From NCBI RefSeq assembly GCF_963169125.1, contig NC_084802.1, positions 22,599,107-22,663,106 on the forward strand: a stretch of DNA of 64,000 nt. Reading direction: 5' to 3'. Below the pieces are notes generated by a model that worked only from the letters and a program-made list of their open reading frames with translations, ran no database searches and had not been told where the DNA came from. Made by a program: the position numbers and the translations under genes. Below are positions 1 through 13,800 of this stretch, piece by piece (position 1 is the first letter of the stretch; each line of letters starts with the position of its first letter). The DNA is from Humulus lupulus. Its lineage: Eukaryota; Streptophyta; Magnoliopsida; Rosales; Cannabaceae.

Positions 1-3000
1 CCTAATGCTATTGCTAAAATATCATTCCCAAAGTCAATGCGCTGGAATTCTCAGGTTTGTACAATTTAAAGTTTAAGGTTGCTTTGTGAAAACATAAATA
101 TTGAGGTGTAAGTTTCATTTTATATATAATTAAGCTAACTACTTGACTTAGGTTGCACATGAATATATTATAAGGGATAGAGTAAGTGGGTTGGGTTTGT
201 TTTGGTTTATTGGACGTTAACTATTATCTTGTATTTTTTTTTGGATGGTAGACAATGTGCTTCAATTTTCAGGCCAATGCTTAATATGTTTATGTAGTAT
301 TTTCTATAATAGCCATGGATTCTTTGGAAACAACATAAGCTTCCTAGTATTTTCTTAAGTCCCATCCTAGTGTAATGAAATATCTATTGCGAGTAAATTT
401 GTTCTCAAAGAAAGGAATTGAAATTCCAAAAATGTCTTCTGATAAGCACTTAGGCTTTGTTTTGCTAGTTGTGGATTGTTTACTTGTGAGTTGTTGGATG
501 ATGGCAATATTATTCAGAAGTCTGTTTACCCTTGGGTAATCTGCCCATCAGAATAGGGTATTACCAATTGAATGCAATTATTGCTTTTTCGGAGTTTTGC
601 TTTATGCTATTGCCTTTTTGGAGTTTTGGTTTATGAGTAACCATCAACTATCAGTAACTTTGTTAATCCTATTTAGTAAATTCTTTATATATACACTTGC
701 AGGTGGAATTTGTTCTCTTTTCGGATATTTAAGATTTTAGAAATGAGTAGATTGGTTCCCTTTTGTCCTACTTCAATTGGATAAATAAAAGATGGCTTGT
801 GTTACTGCTGTTTTAATGTAGGTTATGTTTAGCAGACCCATTCGATGGATATTGGCGCTCCATGGAGATGTAGTTGTGCCATTTACATTTGCTGGAATTT
901 TAAGGTAAAATATAACTCAAGATTTTATTTATTTATGTATATTATTTTTCTAACTTGTTTTTGTTTGTATTTTTTTTCTCATATTGCACTTGCAATGAAT
1001 GCTTTCTGTCAAGTCGTTGGTGATCTTTCTTGTTTGCTCAATTATGTCTCACCTCAATGCATGTGAAGATGTTTTCAATCTACATTATTATTGCGGGCTA
1101 AGCCCACTATGGTAAATGCATAGTAAACTTCACCTCTGTTACAGAAACATGTTGCACATTCAGTAGTCATGAAAATTATTTTTTGCTTTTATGCTGATTA
1201 CAGAGTATTCATTGATCTATCTAATTTCTTATTAGCTGACAATTTTTTGGTGTTTTGTGTTTTTTTTAAGTGTACAAATTATTACTCTATGCATGTTTGT
1301 TGTTTGTTTTGGTGTATTTATGCATGAAGATACAATGTTTGTATAATAATTATTTTATGCTATTACAGTGGGAACAATTCCTTTGGTCTTCGCAACTCTC
1401 CTTCAGCTACATTTATGGTACGTGGGAACTTTCCATTATATTAAATTTCTATATTCATTTTCTTTAAATGTAGTCGTAGACTTACTGTTTGTTTTTCTCT
1501 GATTTCTTATGGGGTATGATATATATGTAAAGAAAAGGTTTATGGCATAGTTGCCCCATGAATTTGTCATAGTGGTGGTTGAGACAAAATGGGAAATCAT
1601 GCCCTTGAATTTACAAATAGTAGCAACTAGCAGTTAACTCTGAACTGTTAACTTTGAAATGAATTATTGACACTTTTTCCCTTTGAATAATTCGTGAATT
1701 CACTATATAGGTTTTGAGTTTGATGGCCAAGTTATGTAAGATTTAATGACCTAATTGCAAAAAAGTATGTCAAGAAGCATTTTGTTAATTTAAAAAAAAT
1801 ATGTTAAGTGGTTCTTTTTTTCTTTTTTCTATATATATATAATGCATGAGAATCTTCTTGATATATTTTATGTTTATAAGGACTGAGCTTGGTTTTTTTA
1901 TTTTATTGTTTAAATGTTTTTATGCATTTCAAGAATTTCTAGTATGTGTTTGATGGAATAATTGTGTATTTCAAAGAAAACCTTGGGTAGAGCTTCTCTC
2001 TAGATGGAGCTTAATTTTTGGCTTTCTTCTTTCTCTTCTTTGTTTTGTTTGTGTGTGTATATATTTTTAAAAGAAGCAACACTGTATTACTGTTAATGAG
2101 GAAATAATAGAAGGATAGTACGAATGAAATCACATCAAAATACAAAATACAATGTCATGGCTACAATAAGAAACTCCAGTCTCTAACTAAATCAGCAAAC
2201 AAGAAATCCTTGAAATCTTTTGCAATCTCTATTTATGTTTATTCAGATGTTTTCGCAAAATATCAACTCTTTGTTATCAAAGAAAAGAAAAGGAAAGGAA
2301 AGAAAATGAAAATGGGTGTGGTACTTTATCAGTGCTGATATTGTTCTTAATATATATGTTTCATATTAATACATTTATTAAAGTATTAAATAGGGCAAAT
2401 GCTTGTCAAAAAAAAAAGGGGGGGACAAATGCTGTCTTTACCTAATATACTTGGATGAATATTATTGCAGGTAGAAACAGCAGAATCTTATGTGGATCAG
2501 ATAAAAGATACTGGAATAAATATTGAAATTGAGGTACTATAATGTGATTTTGGCCTCGTAACCTTCTAGTATTTACTTTCTTTTGTCCCAAATTTTGTTT
2601 ATCAGTGATGATCCATTGAAATCATTTTTCTCAGAAACGGAAGAAAACAATTTTGGAGCAGTCCAATGCATTAGCCAAAAGTGTAGAGGGACATGTGGTT
2701 TTTCAGGAGGGCTTACTTAACGAGGTAGGCGAGCTTTTCATGTTAATGGAACTTTGTTTGGAATGCATTCTTAAAAAGGAATTGTGCAGATAAGGCTTCG
2801 GGTTGTACTTTTCATTTAAAAATAACAAGAAAATATATTTTAGGTTGCAAATCTGGTTGAGGCCCCTGTTCCTGTCCTTGGAGAGTTCAAAGAGTCCTTT
2901 CTAGAGCTTCCAAGTGACCTTCTGACTATGGTAAGTTATCACTTGAACTAGTTTTGTTGCAAGGTGTCTTCTGTATGTTCTAATGGTGTAAGTAGTCCAA

Positions 3001-6000
3001 ACAAACAAAATTTTCCTTGGGTACAGCTGCTTTCGTGGCTGTATTCTCTCAAGAAAGCAAAAACATTTATATGCATTTTTCCTCGGCGTGAGACAATATG
3101 CTTTGTTTCTCTTGTATTACATTCTAGGTTTTATGTCGCAATTGCTTGTATCATTATGTCTAGTGTTACAAATAATCTGTTAACATGATGCAGGTTATGC
3201 AGAAACATCAAAAGTATTTTGCCTTAACTGATGCAAACGGAAAGCTTTTGCCTTACTTCATTGCTGTGAGACATACTCACTCATTGTATATGAGTTAACC
3301 TAATGTCTTCGTTGTTGCCTTTGTAGTGATAAAAGCTTAACATTTTCTCTCAGGTGGCAAATGGAGTAATTGATGAAAAGGTGGTGAGAAAAGGAAATGA
3401 AGCTGTACTTAGGTAAACAGTGTGTCACAACATTCATTTATTTGTTTCTGTGGAAAAAAAAATGACATTGATCTATCGCTAGTTTCATATTTAGTTTTGG
3501 ACCTCATAAGAGCATTTATTAGCTTATGGAAAAGATTAAAATGCTTTCTCTATCCCAATTCTGTTTTGGATCATTGAGAAGCTGTGTTACTTAATTTAAC
3601 GTTAAAGCTAGATTGTTGAACTGGATTGGCTGTATCCCCTACCTTCAACATTCTTGGATTACATGGCTGAGTAACTCTATTGTGAATCAGACCCTGGATA
3701 TACTCCTCTTCTATGGCAGTTTCTTTTAAAAAAATAAAAAAATCCATGAAGTGTTACCAATGGACTGTGGTCAATAACTGTGTGCAGAGCGCGCTACGAA
3801 GATGCAAAATTTTTTTACGAGTTGGACACACGGAAAAGATTTTCAGAATTCCGAAGCCAACTGAAAGGGATTCTTTTTCATGTAAGCTATTTCCCTTTCA
3901 AAGAGGAAAACATATTTTCTTGATAGTTTAACAGTTGAATGATTTTTAAACCAAGAATAAAGCTATCTAACTCCTCATATTATATTCCAAAATGTGACAT
4001 AAAACAGGAGAAGCTAGGAACAATGCTGGACAAGATGATTCGTGTACAAAACATGGTTGAGAAACTAAGTTTGGCCCTGAAAATTGATAACAATATGCAT
4101 CGAGTTGTCAAAGATGCAGCATCACTTGCTATGTCTGATCTTGCTACTGCAGTCGTTACAGAATTTACATCTCTTTCTGGAATAATGGCCCGTCATTATG
4201 CTCTTAGAGATGGCTATTCGGAGCAGGTAGTTTATCACTAATATTCTTGTTTATATGTATTTTATGTATATCTGTAGTTAGGATTAATCCTCTTTTATTT
4301 TGCATTTCATAATTGCAGATATCAGAGGCTTTGTTTGAGATCACTCTTCCTAGATTCTCAGGAGATTTACTTCCTAAGACTGATGTTGGGATTGTTTTGT
4401 CTATCGCTGACAGGTAACACCTAATTTATAGGTTCCTTCTTTAATCTTTGATTTTTACAGTTCATTGTTTGCCAAATATGTTTTATTGTAAACTTTAGCG
4501 ATCACTCATGTCTTACAAGCTTTGGTTGTATTTTTTTTCCTAATAAAATTAGTTTATAAGCCCATTATTTAAATAATTATTCATGGTTTTGCTTGGATAA
4601 GTAAGTGATTGGACTGATATTTTATGAACAACATGAGATGCTTGCTAATATTAACGGGGAATACCTGTGCAGATTAGATAGTCTAGTTGGCCTATTTGCT
4701 GCTGGCTGTCAGCCTAGCTCCAGTAATGACCCATTTGGTCTGCGAAGAATCTCATATGGTCTTGTAAGTAGTTTTGATATTATTGATATTATTGATATTT
4801 TGATATTTTGAGGGTCAACTAATTAAACACTTTACAACTCCTTTATTTTTTTGCTCCAGGTCCAAGTCTTGGTAGAAAATGATAAAGATCTGGACTTGAA
4901 AGAAGCTTTGCAACTTGCTGCAGATGTTCAGTCCTTCAAAGTAGAAGCTGATATTGTAGATAATGTGAGAAATGGACTATTGTAGATATTTTGCAAAACT
5001 CAATATGGTTACAATTTTAATTTTAATGCTTTCAGCAACCATGTTTTTAGAAAGAAGTAGGAGAGAGGTTGGCACTACTCTGCCAATTAGAAATGGTCTT
5101 CTCGACGAATCCATCTTGACTAGTTAGCTTTAAAATTTAATGGTTATTGTTTCTCAGTCTGTCATTGTAGGAGGTTAGTTTCACCCTAAGTTTAAGCGTG
5201 CCTAAATTTATTATCTATCTTAACAGTCCTTTTCACATATATGTTTAGCACACATGAATAGGGTGACCCTATTATGGATTTATGTGAGTGAGAATCCTAG
5301 GAATAGGCACAATCATATTTTGGGTCCAATGCCTGGAAAGTAAAGAGAAATTGAAATTTAGTTGCACTTGCATGAGTAAGATTTTCTGTTCTAATATCTT
5401 CTTACATCCAACTCTCTTAAAAGCTTACCTAGCCCATACAATGTCTTCTTCATATGTTGCTGCTTTGATATTACTGTGTTTATTTGTCATGCTTCATGCT
5501 GTTCAATTATGATGGTTGCTCCCTCATTGTTTTTTCCTATCTTTTGCAGGCGCATCAATTTGTCATCCGTAGATTAGAGCAATTTTTGGTGTGTAAAAAC
5601 TCTCCCTTTTTTTTCCCTCACGTTTTACCATTGTATATTTTTGCTGTGTGAGAGCCCCATCGTTAATATCTGAACATAATGCATGTTTTGTTAAAATTAC
5701 ATATTAATGACCTAAGATTTGTTTCTTAAAACAAAAAATCTTATCATAGTCTATGGCAGTGACTGATCAAGTATGGTTTTGGAGCTCAGAAATTTCTTAC
5801 TTGCTTCTGATAGGCTACCCCATTTCAAACCAAAACCAAATAAGTTAAAATTCCCCGGTTATTTGATGATGTGTCTTAAAGCTGAACAACTTATACCAAT
5901 CTTCCGTTGCCTCTGTCTAATTCCCCCCTCCCCTCCTCATTCTAAAATTGATACAAACCATGAAGTATTTATCAAATTATGATTTTTGATTGGAAAGTTG

Positions 6001-8934
6001 CTTTCTATTCACTCTCCAATTTAGTGTATAGATGCATTCTGGGTAATGAGTATTATTTGGACCATGAAATCATTTACATGCACATGTTTACCTTTTGGAT
6101 ACAGGTTGACAAGGGTACAAGTTCTGAAGTGGTTCGTTCTATCCTCGCAGAGCGAGCCAACATTCCTTCTCTGGCAGCAAAGTCTGCAATTAAAGTGAGT
6201 GACTATGTTTGCCTCCTATTTTTTTTCCTTTTGTAATTACTTGCTGAACCTACAGGAAGCTTTTGTTGAATGACAGCAGCCACATGTGTATTCTAGATTT
6301 TGTGCTAACTATTAGTATATGCACTGATTAATGTCTGTAACTTTTTTTCCCTTATCGTGAAGGTAGTTATTTCACTGCTGTTGAATCTGTTACTGTTTTC
6401 CGCAAGAATTCAATATCTTTATGCTGTTAAAGCTTTCTAAGCTTTGGTATTATAAAATGTTGACATCTGCATTGCACCACACCTAATCACTTCTAAAACT
6501 CCTTGGCTACTGAATTTTTATTGTTAATAGGTCCTTGTATGGACTAAGTAAGTTCTCCACTGAGAGAACTTTAGTGTCCCATTTGTACCTGAAGGGACTG
6601 ATGCCATGCATTTCATGTTCTGCAAGAGATTCTATATTTCTTGACTTTTGTAAAGACTGCGGCAAAGATCATAGTGTAGAATCAGATTTTGACTTTTGTG
6701 AAGACTGATGCCATGCATTTCATGTTCTGCAAGAGATTCATATTTCTTGACTTTTGTGACGACTGCGGCAAAGATCGAAGTGTGGGATGAGATTTTGGGG
6801 TGTACTCAATTATTCAATACTATTGTTCAGATTGTTTGTGTCAATAGAATTTCATAGATTGTCCCCGTGCATACATAGACAAATTCTATGGTTAATAATC
6901 TTACATTCTTTGGTGCACAATGTATAATCTTGTGTATTCTTAATCTAATCTAGTCCACAATTATTGGTTGTAGATGGATACCTTGTCAAAAGGGAAGCTT
7001 TTTCCTAAGGTAATAGAAGCATATTCTCGTCCCACCAGAATTGTTCGTGGAAAGAATGCAGACTCTGAAGTTGAGGTACTATTTCAGATTATATGAATAG
7101 ATTTCTTGTATTATGTGTTTAGAAGTTATGTCCATGCGTGTTTTTAGCTTGTTTTTGGTTTATTCTTAATTGATTAAAAACAACTTCGTTCTCTAGAGAT
7201 GTGTCGAGTACAAAGTATTGCTTTACATCATCATCCCAAGCATATTTGGATCTCCTAATTCTATTAAATTTTTAGAACGAGTCTACAATCTTGATTTTCT
7301 TTTCCTCTGCTCCACATGTTATCTAAATTGTTCTGAAAGAAAAACAAAATGTATTGAGTAAATATGGTTTACTAATTGCTCATCTAGTTTCAACAATTAC
7401 TGCTTGTCTAAAATAATTAGATTGATAAATATATGTTGTATCTCATAATTTTAATGGGTCACAATGTTTATGTTTTCTTAATTATTCTTTCGGTTTGTTC
7501 AAAATATTTGTCAGGTGGACGAGGCTATCTTTGAGACAAAAGAGGAGAAAGCTCTATGGAACGCTTTCCTATCAGTTAGAAGCAAAATAAATTCGGGTAC
7601 TTTCAGTTTTGTAATTTAGGTTTTCAACTTTTCATAGTGAAATTTTGTTTCGAAGCTCATCAGGTAACAAAATAATGCTGGCAATATGAGTAACCTTAAT
7701 ATTTTACTTCTCTTGTCTAACAGGTGTTGATGTCGATGACTTTATTGATGCATCATCAGAGCTTCTTCAACCACTTGAGGATTTCTTCAATAACGTCTTT
7801 GTAATGGTGGTACGTCTCTGTCAACTTGTTTATTTTGTACATATAAGAGGGAGAGAAAACCTGATCTTCAATATCATAACATAGTCTGAAAAAGTTTACA
7901 TTGTTAAAAAAAATTATATAAAAATAGAAGAGCATAATCTATTATTTTAAGATAAACATCCAATGTACAAACTAAACTGCTACTCAAAGTAGCTAGGTCA
8001 CTTTTATCCCCATCACTCCCTCAATAGCATGCTATCAAAATCATCTTTGTTAGGCTTTCCTAAAAGGAGAAATTAACAAGATTCACATTGCTGGATTTTG
8101 AAGTAAAGATTCAAAGCTTTGATTTGTGCATCTCATGTTGATTTTACAAATTTGGGCGTGTGGGATTTGATAGTGTTTCACTATTGGTAATCAGAATTAA
8201 CACTTATCTTGCCAGTTACAACACTGATATCATTCATTCCTATGTAATAAAATGAGAAAGAAAATGATTATGCAATTATGATTTCTGTTTTTTAATTCTC
8301 TTACGAAATTTATATATTTTGGCATCAATTATTTAGTTAGAATTTGTTGCAAAAACAAACTTTGTGGCACACTTAGAAAGCTGCATCTTTCAAGTTATGA
8401 ATGAAAATGAAAAACGTTGGTTGTGTTTGTTAAAATTTTTGTTTTTGAAATTATTTTATTTTTGTTTTTTTATTTTTAAAAAATAAAAATATGTTTGGTA
8501 ACTATTTTTGTTTTTTGTTTTTAAAAACAAAAAATAATAAACGAGTTTGATAATTTCTATTCTTATTTTTTTGTTTAACAATATAAGGTGATTTGAAGAA
8601 AAGAAGAAAAAATGAATGGAAAAAATGAAAACTATTTAAAAAAAATTTGAAAGTGAAATTTTTTTATTTTCAAAATTTAATAAATTTTAGTTAAAATTTA
8701 AAAAAAATAATAAATAAAAATAGAGTTATCAAACACATTTTATGTTTAATTTCTAAATTTCTAATTAATTAAATAAAAAATTATTTTTTTTAAGTGTTAC
8801 CAAACAACTCCGTTGTTAACATAATTTATGAACAGGAGGACGAAAGAATTCGGAACAACAGGCTTGCCGTGCTCAACAAAATTGCTGACCTTCCTAGAGG
8901 CATTGCTGATCTTTCAGTGTTGCCTGGATTTTAG
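1..8934 (+). CDS. EDD1: Organellar glycyl-tRNA synthetase (fused alpha-beta enzyme), 3' part: 19 exons of the beta region
   Basis: Charges tRNA-Gly with glycine in chloroplasts and mitochondria; in plants the bacterial alpha and beta subunits are fused (Arabidopsis EDD1). The alpha part, transit peptide and early beta part lie upstream of the window. Exons by eye: 1-54, 822-904, 1369-1417, 2471-2533, 2635-2724, 2844-2930, 3194-3265, 3354-3412, 3788-3881, 4008-4226, 4319-4413, 4673-4763, 4860-4964, 5550-5588, 6105-6194, 6974-7075, 7515-7596, 7724-7809, 8836-8934. All introns are GT-AG, the phases agree, and the lengths sum to 1659 nt (552 residues plus TAG). GlyS-type motifs include ISFPKSMRWNSQ, GNNSFGLRNSPSATFM, HQKYFALTD, KDAASLAMSDLAT and a C-terminal anticodon-binding region ending NRLAVLNKIADLP. 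No frameshift or stop is seen, so the gene looks functional. Family assignment is strong; the EDD1 symbol is by resemblance. Confidence 0.93.
6596..6800 (+). repeat. Two-copy 107-bp tandem duplication in a glycyl-tRNA synthetase intron
   Basis: Copy A starts at 6596 and copy B at 6703. Both carry GATGCCATGCATTTCATG, then GACTTTTGT, then GACTGCGGCAAAGATC, with a few substitutions and a small indel. The duplication lies wholly inside the intron 6195-6973 and does not touch splice sites. Confidence 0.85.
8419..8811. mobile_element. Candidate AT-rich MITE in the last intron of the glycyl-tRNA synthetase gene
   Basis: The block begins GGTTGTGTTTGTTAA and ends with the approximate inverse GTTACCAAACAACTCC. 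In between it is almost pure A/T with poly-A and poly-T foldback stretches. These ends resemble hAT-like MITEs. It accounts for much of the length of the 1026-bp last intron (7810-8835), the longest with both ends in this part of the gene apart from the 1053-bp intron 1418-2470. No clean target duplication could be fixed and no transposase is present. Confidence 0.42.
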
Positions 8935-9071
8935 GTTATTCTAAAGAGATGAGCTCTTTTTTCTTTTCTTTCTCAAGTTTCATAATTTTTTTGGAAATAA
9001 GAATGTAGGAAGAGAAACTATTTTAAATGTTCTTTTTTGCCGGCTTATTGTACATGTAATGTTTTCTATGT

Positions 9072-9081
9072 AATAAATAAA
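9072..9081 (+). terminator. Polyadenylation signals of the glycyl-tRNA synthetase gene
   Basis: Two overlapping AATAAA hexamers lie 138-147 nt after the stop codon, following a T-rich stretch at 8957-9060. Position and composition fit a plant near-upstream element; the cleavage site is not determined. Confidence 0.6.
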
Positions 9082-10028
9082 ACATATCCAATTGGGATAT
9101 AAATATTTATAATCTCAATATTATTGACCCTTGTAGATGTGAGAAATTTTTTGTGGAAACTTGTGGCTGTTTCGAAGAGGAAATATTAAAAAAGGGGGTA
9201 AAATATGTTAGTTGAAACATTATTTCTCTTTGATTTCTTACAATATTTTAAAGAGTACTGTAATAAGAACATGAAATTATGTTAGTATCTATGTTCTGGT
9301 AAAAATTGTAAAGTGTCCGTTTTGATTGATATGAAAACATTGAAAAACATGAAATACAAGTGTAAAAATGCGGTTCAACTACTAAACCCTAACATAATAT
9401 TTCATTATGAAAATTTGACAACTTCTCACAAGTCATAGAACAATATATATGTCATTTGATGAATTTGGGTGAAGTAAAGCCTTTTTTTTTGTCAGTTTAA
9501 TTTGATATGATTTTGGACAAATCATCCCACCAAAAAAATATATTATAGATTGTTTTATTTTTGCTCAGGCCTTTGTTTGTAATCTATTGGTTGATCAATA
9601 AATTTTCCTTTTTGATCAAAAAAATAAAAAATGATTGGTGAAAATAGATTTTTTTACAATGTCATTCTTTTAATAATTGTTTGCAAAATGATTTTTGTGG
9701 ATTCTAAACACTGCATGTTGGGGATTTTCAGCAATATATGAAATTTTTTTGACAATACGGTTTGGAATTTTTTACATGGCATTTGGAATCCTAATAGAGT
9801 GTTGGGGCGTGTAGAAAGTTATTTTATAAAAAAATTTCGAAACAAGACTATTGTGCAAAATAATTATAAAAAGTAAGTCATTTGGTCAAATACTAAACAT
9901 AAATATTAACTTATATAATCATAAATATAAACTAGTGGTCCTATACCTCTCTCTCTCTTTATAAAAGTTTGATCTCCTTTTTCATGATGTCAATAGCAAT
10001 TAAAATAATAAATTTTAGTTATATATAC
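9082..10028. other. AT-rich intergenic spacer
   Basis: No convincing coding region, RNA gene or transposon end was seen. The stretch is AT-rich with homopolymer runs. Confidence 0.6.
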
Positions 10029-10383
10029 AGGGAACGACTACGGTGTTTTGTCAACACCGGTGTTGACAAAAGTTGGTTTTAGCATATACAGTGTATATTG
10101 TAGTCATTTAGAATATCCCACAAATTTTCAAGAAATTCCGAATAATTTACGGTGCAAAATACAAGGTTCAAACAGTTGAATTTTACACTTATACCTGCTT
10201 TTGAGTGAACGTGTGCAAGAAGCTATTAGAACATTGTTTTCTGCACCATAAATTATTTAAAATTTCTTGAAACTTTATGGAAAGTTCTAAATGACTACAA
10301 TATACACTATTATAATAAAATAATAGAATTTATAACTATACGCATGTCGAAACCAATTTTTTTTAACACCATAATTGTTCCCT
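10029..10383. mobile_element. Foldback MITE, about 355 bp, ends AGGGAAC / GTTCCCT
   Basis: The two halves are imperfect inverted copies of each other. Near the left end are GACTACGGTGTT, GTGTATATTGTAGTCATTT, TTTTCAAGAAATTC and GGTGCA; the right half carries the reverse complements in mirrored order. Terminal 7-mers AGGGAAC and GTTCCCT match perfectly. Flanks are TATATATAC and ATGTATATA, compatible with a decayed 9-bp duplication (MULE-like) but not decisive. The left arm also carries a 26-bp perfect palindrome at 10046-10071 that is missing from the right arm. No ORF, so non-autonomous. Confidence 0.75.
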
Positions 10384-10756
10384 ATGTATATATTCATTTT
10401 TCTCAAATCTTATTCCAACAAATATACAATAAGCATGTTTGGCATGCCATTGAAAATATTTGTAAGGTTTAAAAGCTACTTTGAGACTCGATAGATTAAT
10501 TTTTTAAAAGCTATTTTGGGACTCGATAGATTAATTTTTTTTAAATATACTTTTTGTTTTTGGAAGTTCTATTTTATGTATTTTTTTAATAATAAATTTT
10601 CTATTTTATCTTTATTCTAATTAATTATATTAAAACATATTTTTGTGATTAGGAAATATATTCTAAAATAGACTATCCGAACAAGTAATTATGGCTTAGT
10701 TCTAGTAAAAGTAACAGCTATATCAAACAAGTACAATAAATTTAAGTCAGAGACTT
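10384..10756. other. AT-rich spacer between the MITE and the LINE
   Basis: It contains a short local duplication (AAAAGCTA followed by TTTGAGACTCGATAGATTAA at 10470-10498, repeated with small changes around 10507-10534). No gene is seen. Confidence 0.5.
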
Positions 10757-10815
10757 GGAGAAACAAAGTTTTTTTTTTTTTTTTTTGAAAATGAAATAGC
10801 AACTTCATTGAAATA

Positions 10816-13800
10816 TTAGCATTCTGAATACAAAAGAGCTTGTAAATCAGCCCAAACATTATGCTCAAAAATGCTACAACCAGAAAGAAATCGAGAGTGT
10901 CTAGCAACAGCATGTGCTACTCGATTTGCTGATCGCTTAATAAAACGTAAATGCACATTATGTAGAGAAGATAACAAAATTTGACAATCCTGAATAAGCA
11001 AACCAAAAATAGAAGACATGATTTGATTACTACGAATGCTCTGAACAGAAAGCATACTATCGGTCTCAATCTCTACATTATGCCAGTTCTTGCTCTTGAT
11101 CCAACTAAGAGCTTCCTTAATTCCCATCGCTTCAACAACCTCAGCTGGAAAAAATCCTCCTTGATAGCAAGTCTTTGCTTCAATAAGTCTGCCCGAGCTA
11201 TCCCTCGCCACTAATCCAAAACCATACGAACATTCTCGTTGAAAAAGCACTGCATCAACATTTATCTTGATTTGATTCGTTCCTGGTTTAATCCAAGACT
11301 CAGACCTAGCATCATTGTTTTCAAGAGACAGTGATAATAAGATTGTTTTATCCTGAGCCTTTCGCCAATGATCAAGAGTGACAGAAGCTGATGCAATAAC
11401 CTCTTCGACAGAGGAGGTTTTTCTTTTCCAAACAGTTTCATTTCGGGCTTTCCAAACCGCCCAACAAACCATAGCAGCACGACAAACCTCCTCAGCATCG
11501 AAAGTCTGCTGTATATACTCAAACCAGTTACCAAAAGTGGACAGTGTGGCCATGCTAGAATATGCCTCGAAAGAAGACCAACAAGAGCTGGCGAAATCAC
11601 ATGTGAGCAAGGCATGTGTGGTGGTCTCAACATGGTTATTACAGACAGGACACATTGCTGAGATTTGCACTTGTTTTGTGACAAGGTGGAAGCATGTTGG
11701 TAAGCATTCAGCAATGGCACGCCACAAAAAATTTGTAACTTTAGGTGGGATCTTCAAGTGCCATAGTTTTCGCCAGAATCCAGAGTTGTTGGAACCTGGT
11801 TGGTTAGGCTTTTGGAGTTGCAACAGAGTGTAGGCACTACGGACTGTGAATAGGCCTGATCGATCTCCTGACCAAGACCAGAAATCGGAATCAGCGTTGT
11901 CACTCAGAGGAATTCCTAAAATCAGGCCGGCATCCCGAGCTGAGAATAGATCATGGACGACTTCATGATCCCAGCAACGACGCCCAACTTCGAATAAGGA
12001 GCTGACAGCTTGATTGAGCAGTCCAGGGTGAGTAGAAGAAGCAAATCTGTTGTCCGAATCTAGCAGCCACGGATGGCCAGTAATACTAGTGTTATCACCG
12101 TTGCCAATAGTGCGAACAACTCCCAAACGAACCAAGTCTTGAGCACCCCAAATACTGCGCCAAACAAAGCTTGGATTTTGACCAAGATTAGCTGAAAGGA
12201 AATCTGAATTAGGGAAGTACCTGGCTTTAAGGACTCTCCCCACAAGAGAATCGGGTTTGCACAACATTCTCCAACCTTGTTTTGCAAGCATAGCAAGATT
12301 AAAATCATGAAGATGTCGGAAACCCATACCGCCCTCGTCCTTAGGCGCGGCCAAACGATCCCAAGACATCCAGATAATGCCACGACCTTTACTTGAGTTT
12401 GTCTTCCACCAAAAACTAGCCATAAGTTTTTCAATATCATTACAGGTGCCGATGGGTAGGAGGAAAACACTCATTGCATATGTAGGCAAAGATTGTATAA
12501 CAGTTTTGAGGAGTATTTCTTTACCAGCTCGAGAAAGAAACTTCCCCTCCCAACCTTTAATCCTAGATATGACCTTGTTCTTGATGAACCCAAGAATTGC
12601 ATTCTTATTACGCCCAATAATGTTAGGCAAGCCAAGATAAAGACTGCCTTCAGTTGCTTCGGTCATGCCAAGAATAGAGCAGATCTGAGTCCGGGAAGAA
12701 GTGTCAGTATTGGGACTGAAGAAAATTGAGGACTTAGATGTATTCACCTTTTGACCAGAGGCATTCTCGAACAGGTGAAGCAGGGTAAGCACACTTTCAG
12801 CAGCACCCCTCGTTGCTTGACAAAATAAATAGCTGTCGTCGGCAAAAAACATATGAGTAATTGAAGGGGCTTGTTGAGCCACACGGCAGCCTTGAAGAAC
12901 CCGAGTAGCTTCAAATTTATGAATTAGGGAGGACAATCCTTCAGCACAAATAATGAAAAGATAGGTGGATAGAGGATCACCTTGCCGAATCCCTCGCGAA
13001 GGACAGATAGGACCCATAACATGGCCACCATGTATAATCTTGTACCGCACAGAGGTAACACAAGTCATAATGAGATCAACCCACTTCTCATGAAAACCCA
13101 TACGAACCATGACAGCCCGGAGATAACCCCACTCTACACGATCGTAGGCTTTGCTCATATCGAGTTTTAGGGCCATAAAACCTTTCTTGCCTTTCCTTTT
13201 CCGCTTTAGGTAGTGCATTACCTCAAAAGCAACCATCACATTATCTGAAATAAGACGACCCGGTATAAAAGCGCTTTGAGTGTCAGATATAATCTGATCA
13301 ATAAGGCCACACATACGGTTTGCAAGCACTTTCGAAATTACTCTATACAGGACGTTGCAAAGTGCAATGGGCCGAAGGTCACTCATTGTTGAAAAATTCT
13401 TCTTTTTTGGGATCAAAACAAGGTTTGTATCATTGAGACCAATAGGCAATGTCCCAGAGACGAAAAAGTCTTTGACCATATTCACAATATCGGTTCCCAC
13501 AATACCCCAATGATGTTGAAAGAAACCGGGGCCCATACCATCAGGACCAGGTGCCTTGTCGGGGTGCATTTGAAATAGGGCAACCTTAACCTCATCTTCA
13601 AGAATTGGTTTCAACAGCTCCTCATTGTGGAAATTATTGACAGAGCACCTAATACCACTTACCACCGAGGACCAAGAAGTAGCATTGGCTTGAAAAATAC
13701 CAGAGAAATAATCAATAATTACTTGATCGATGCCAGAATCCCAATTCTTCCAATTACCATCTTCATCTTGCAATTGTTGTATCTGATTAGACCTTTTCCG

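Noticed and set aside
845..1066. 73-codon ORF overlapping the glycyl-tRNA synthetase gene
   Set aside because: It reads an exon (822-904) in the wrong frame and runs into intron; the exon frame gives a GlyS-like peptide instead.
6961..7080. Separate small gene starting at ATG 6974
   Set aside because: ATG is simply the first codon of exon 16 of the glycyl-tRNA synthetase; it is preceded by a splice acceptor and continues in phase.
11378..11833. 151-codon plus-strand ORF opposite the LINE
   Set aside because: Lies wholly within the intact 1356-codon ORF2 on the other strand and has no domain.
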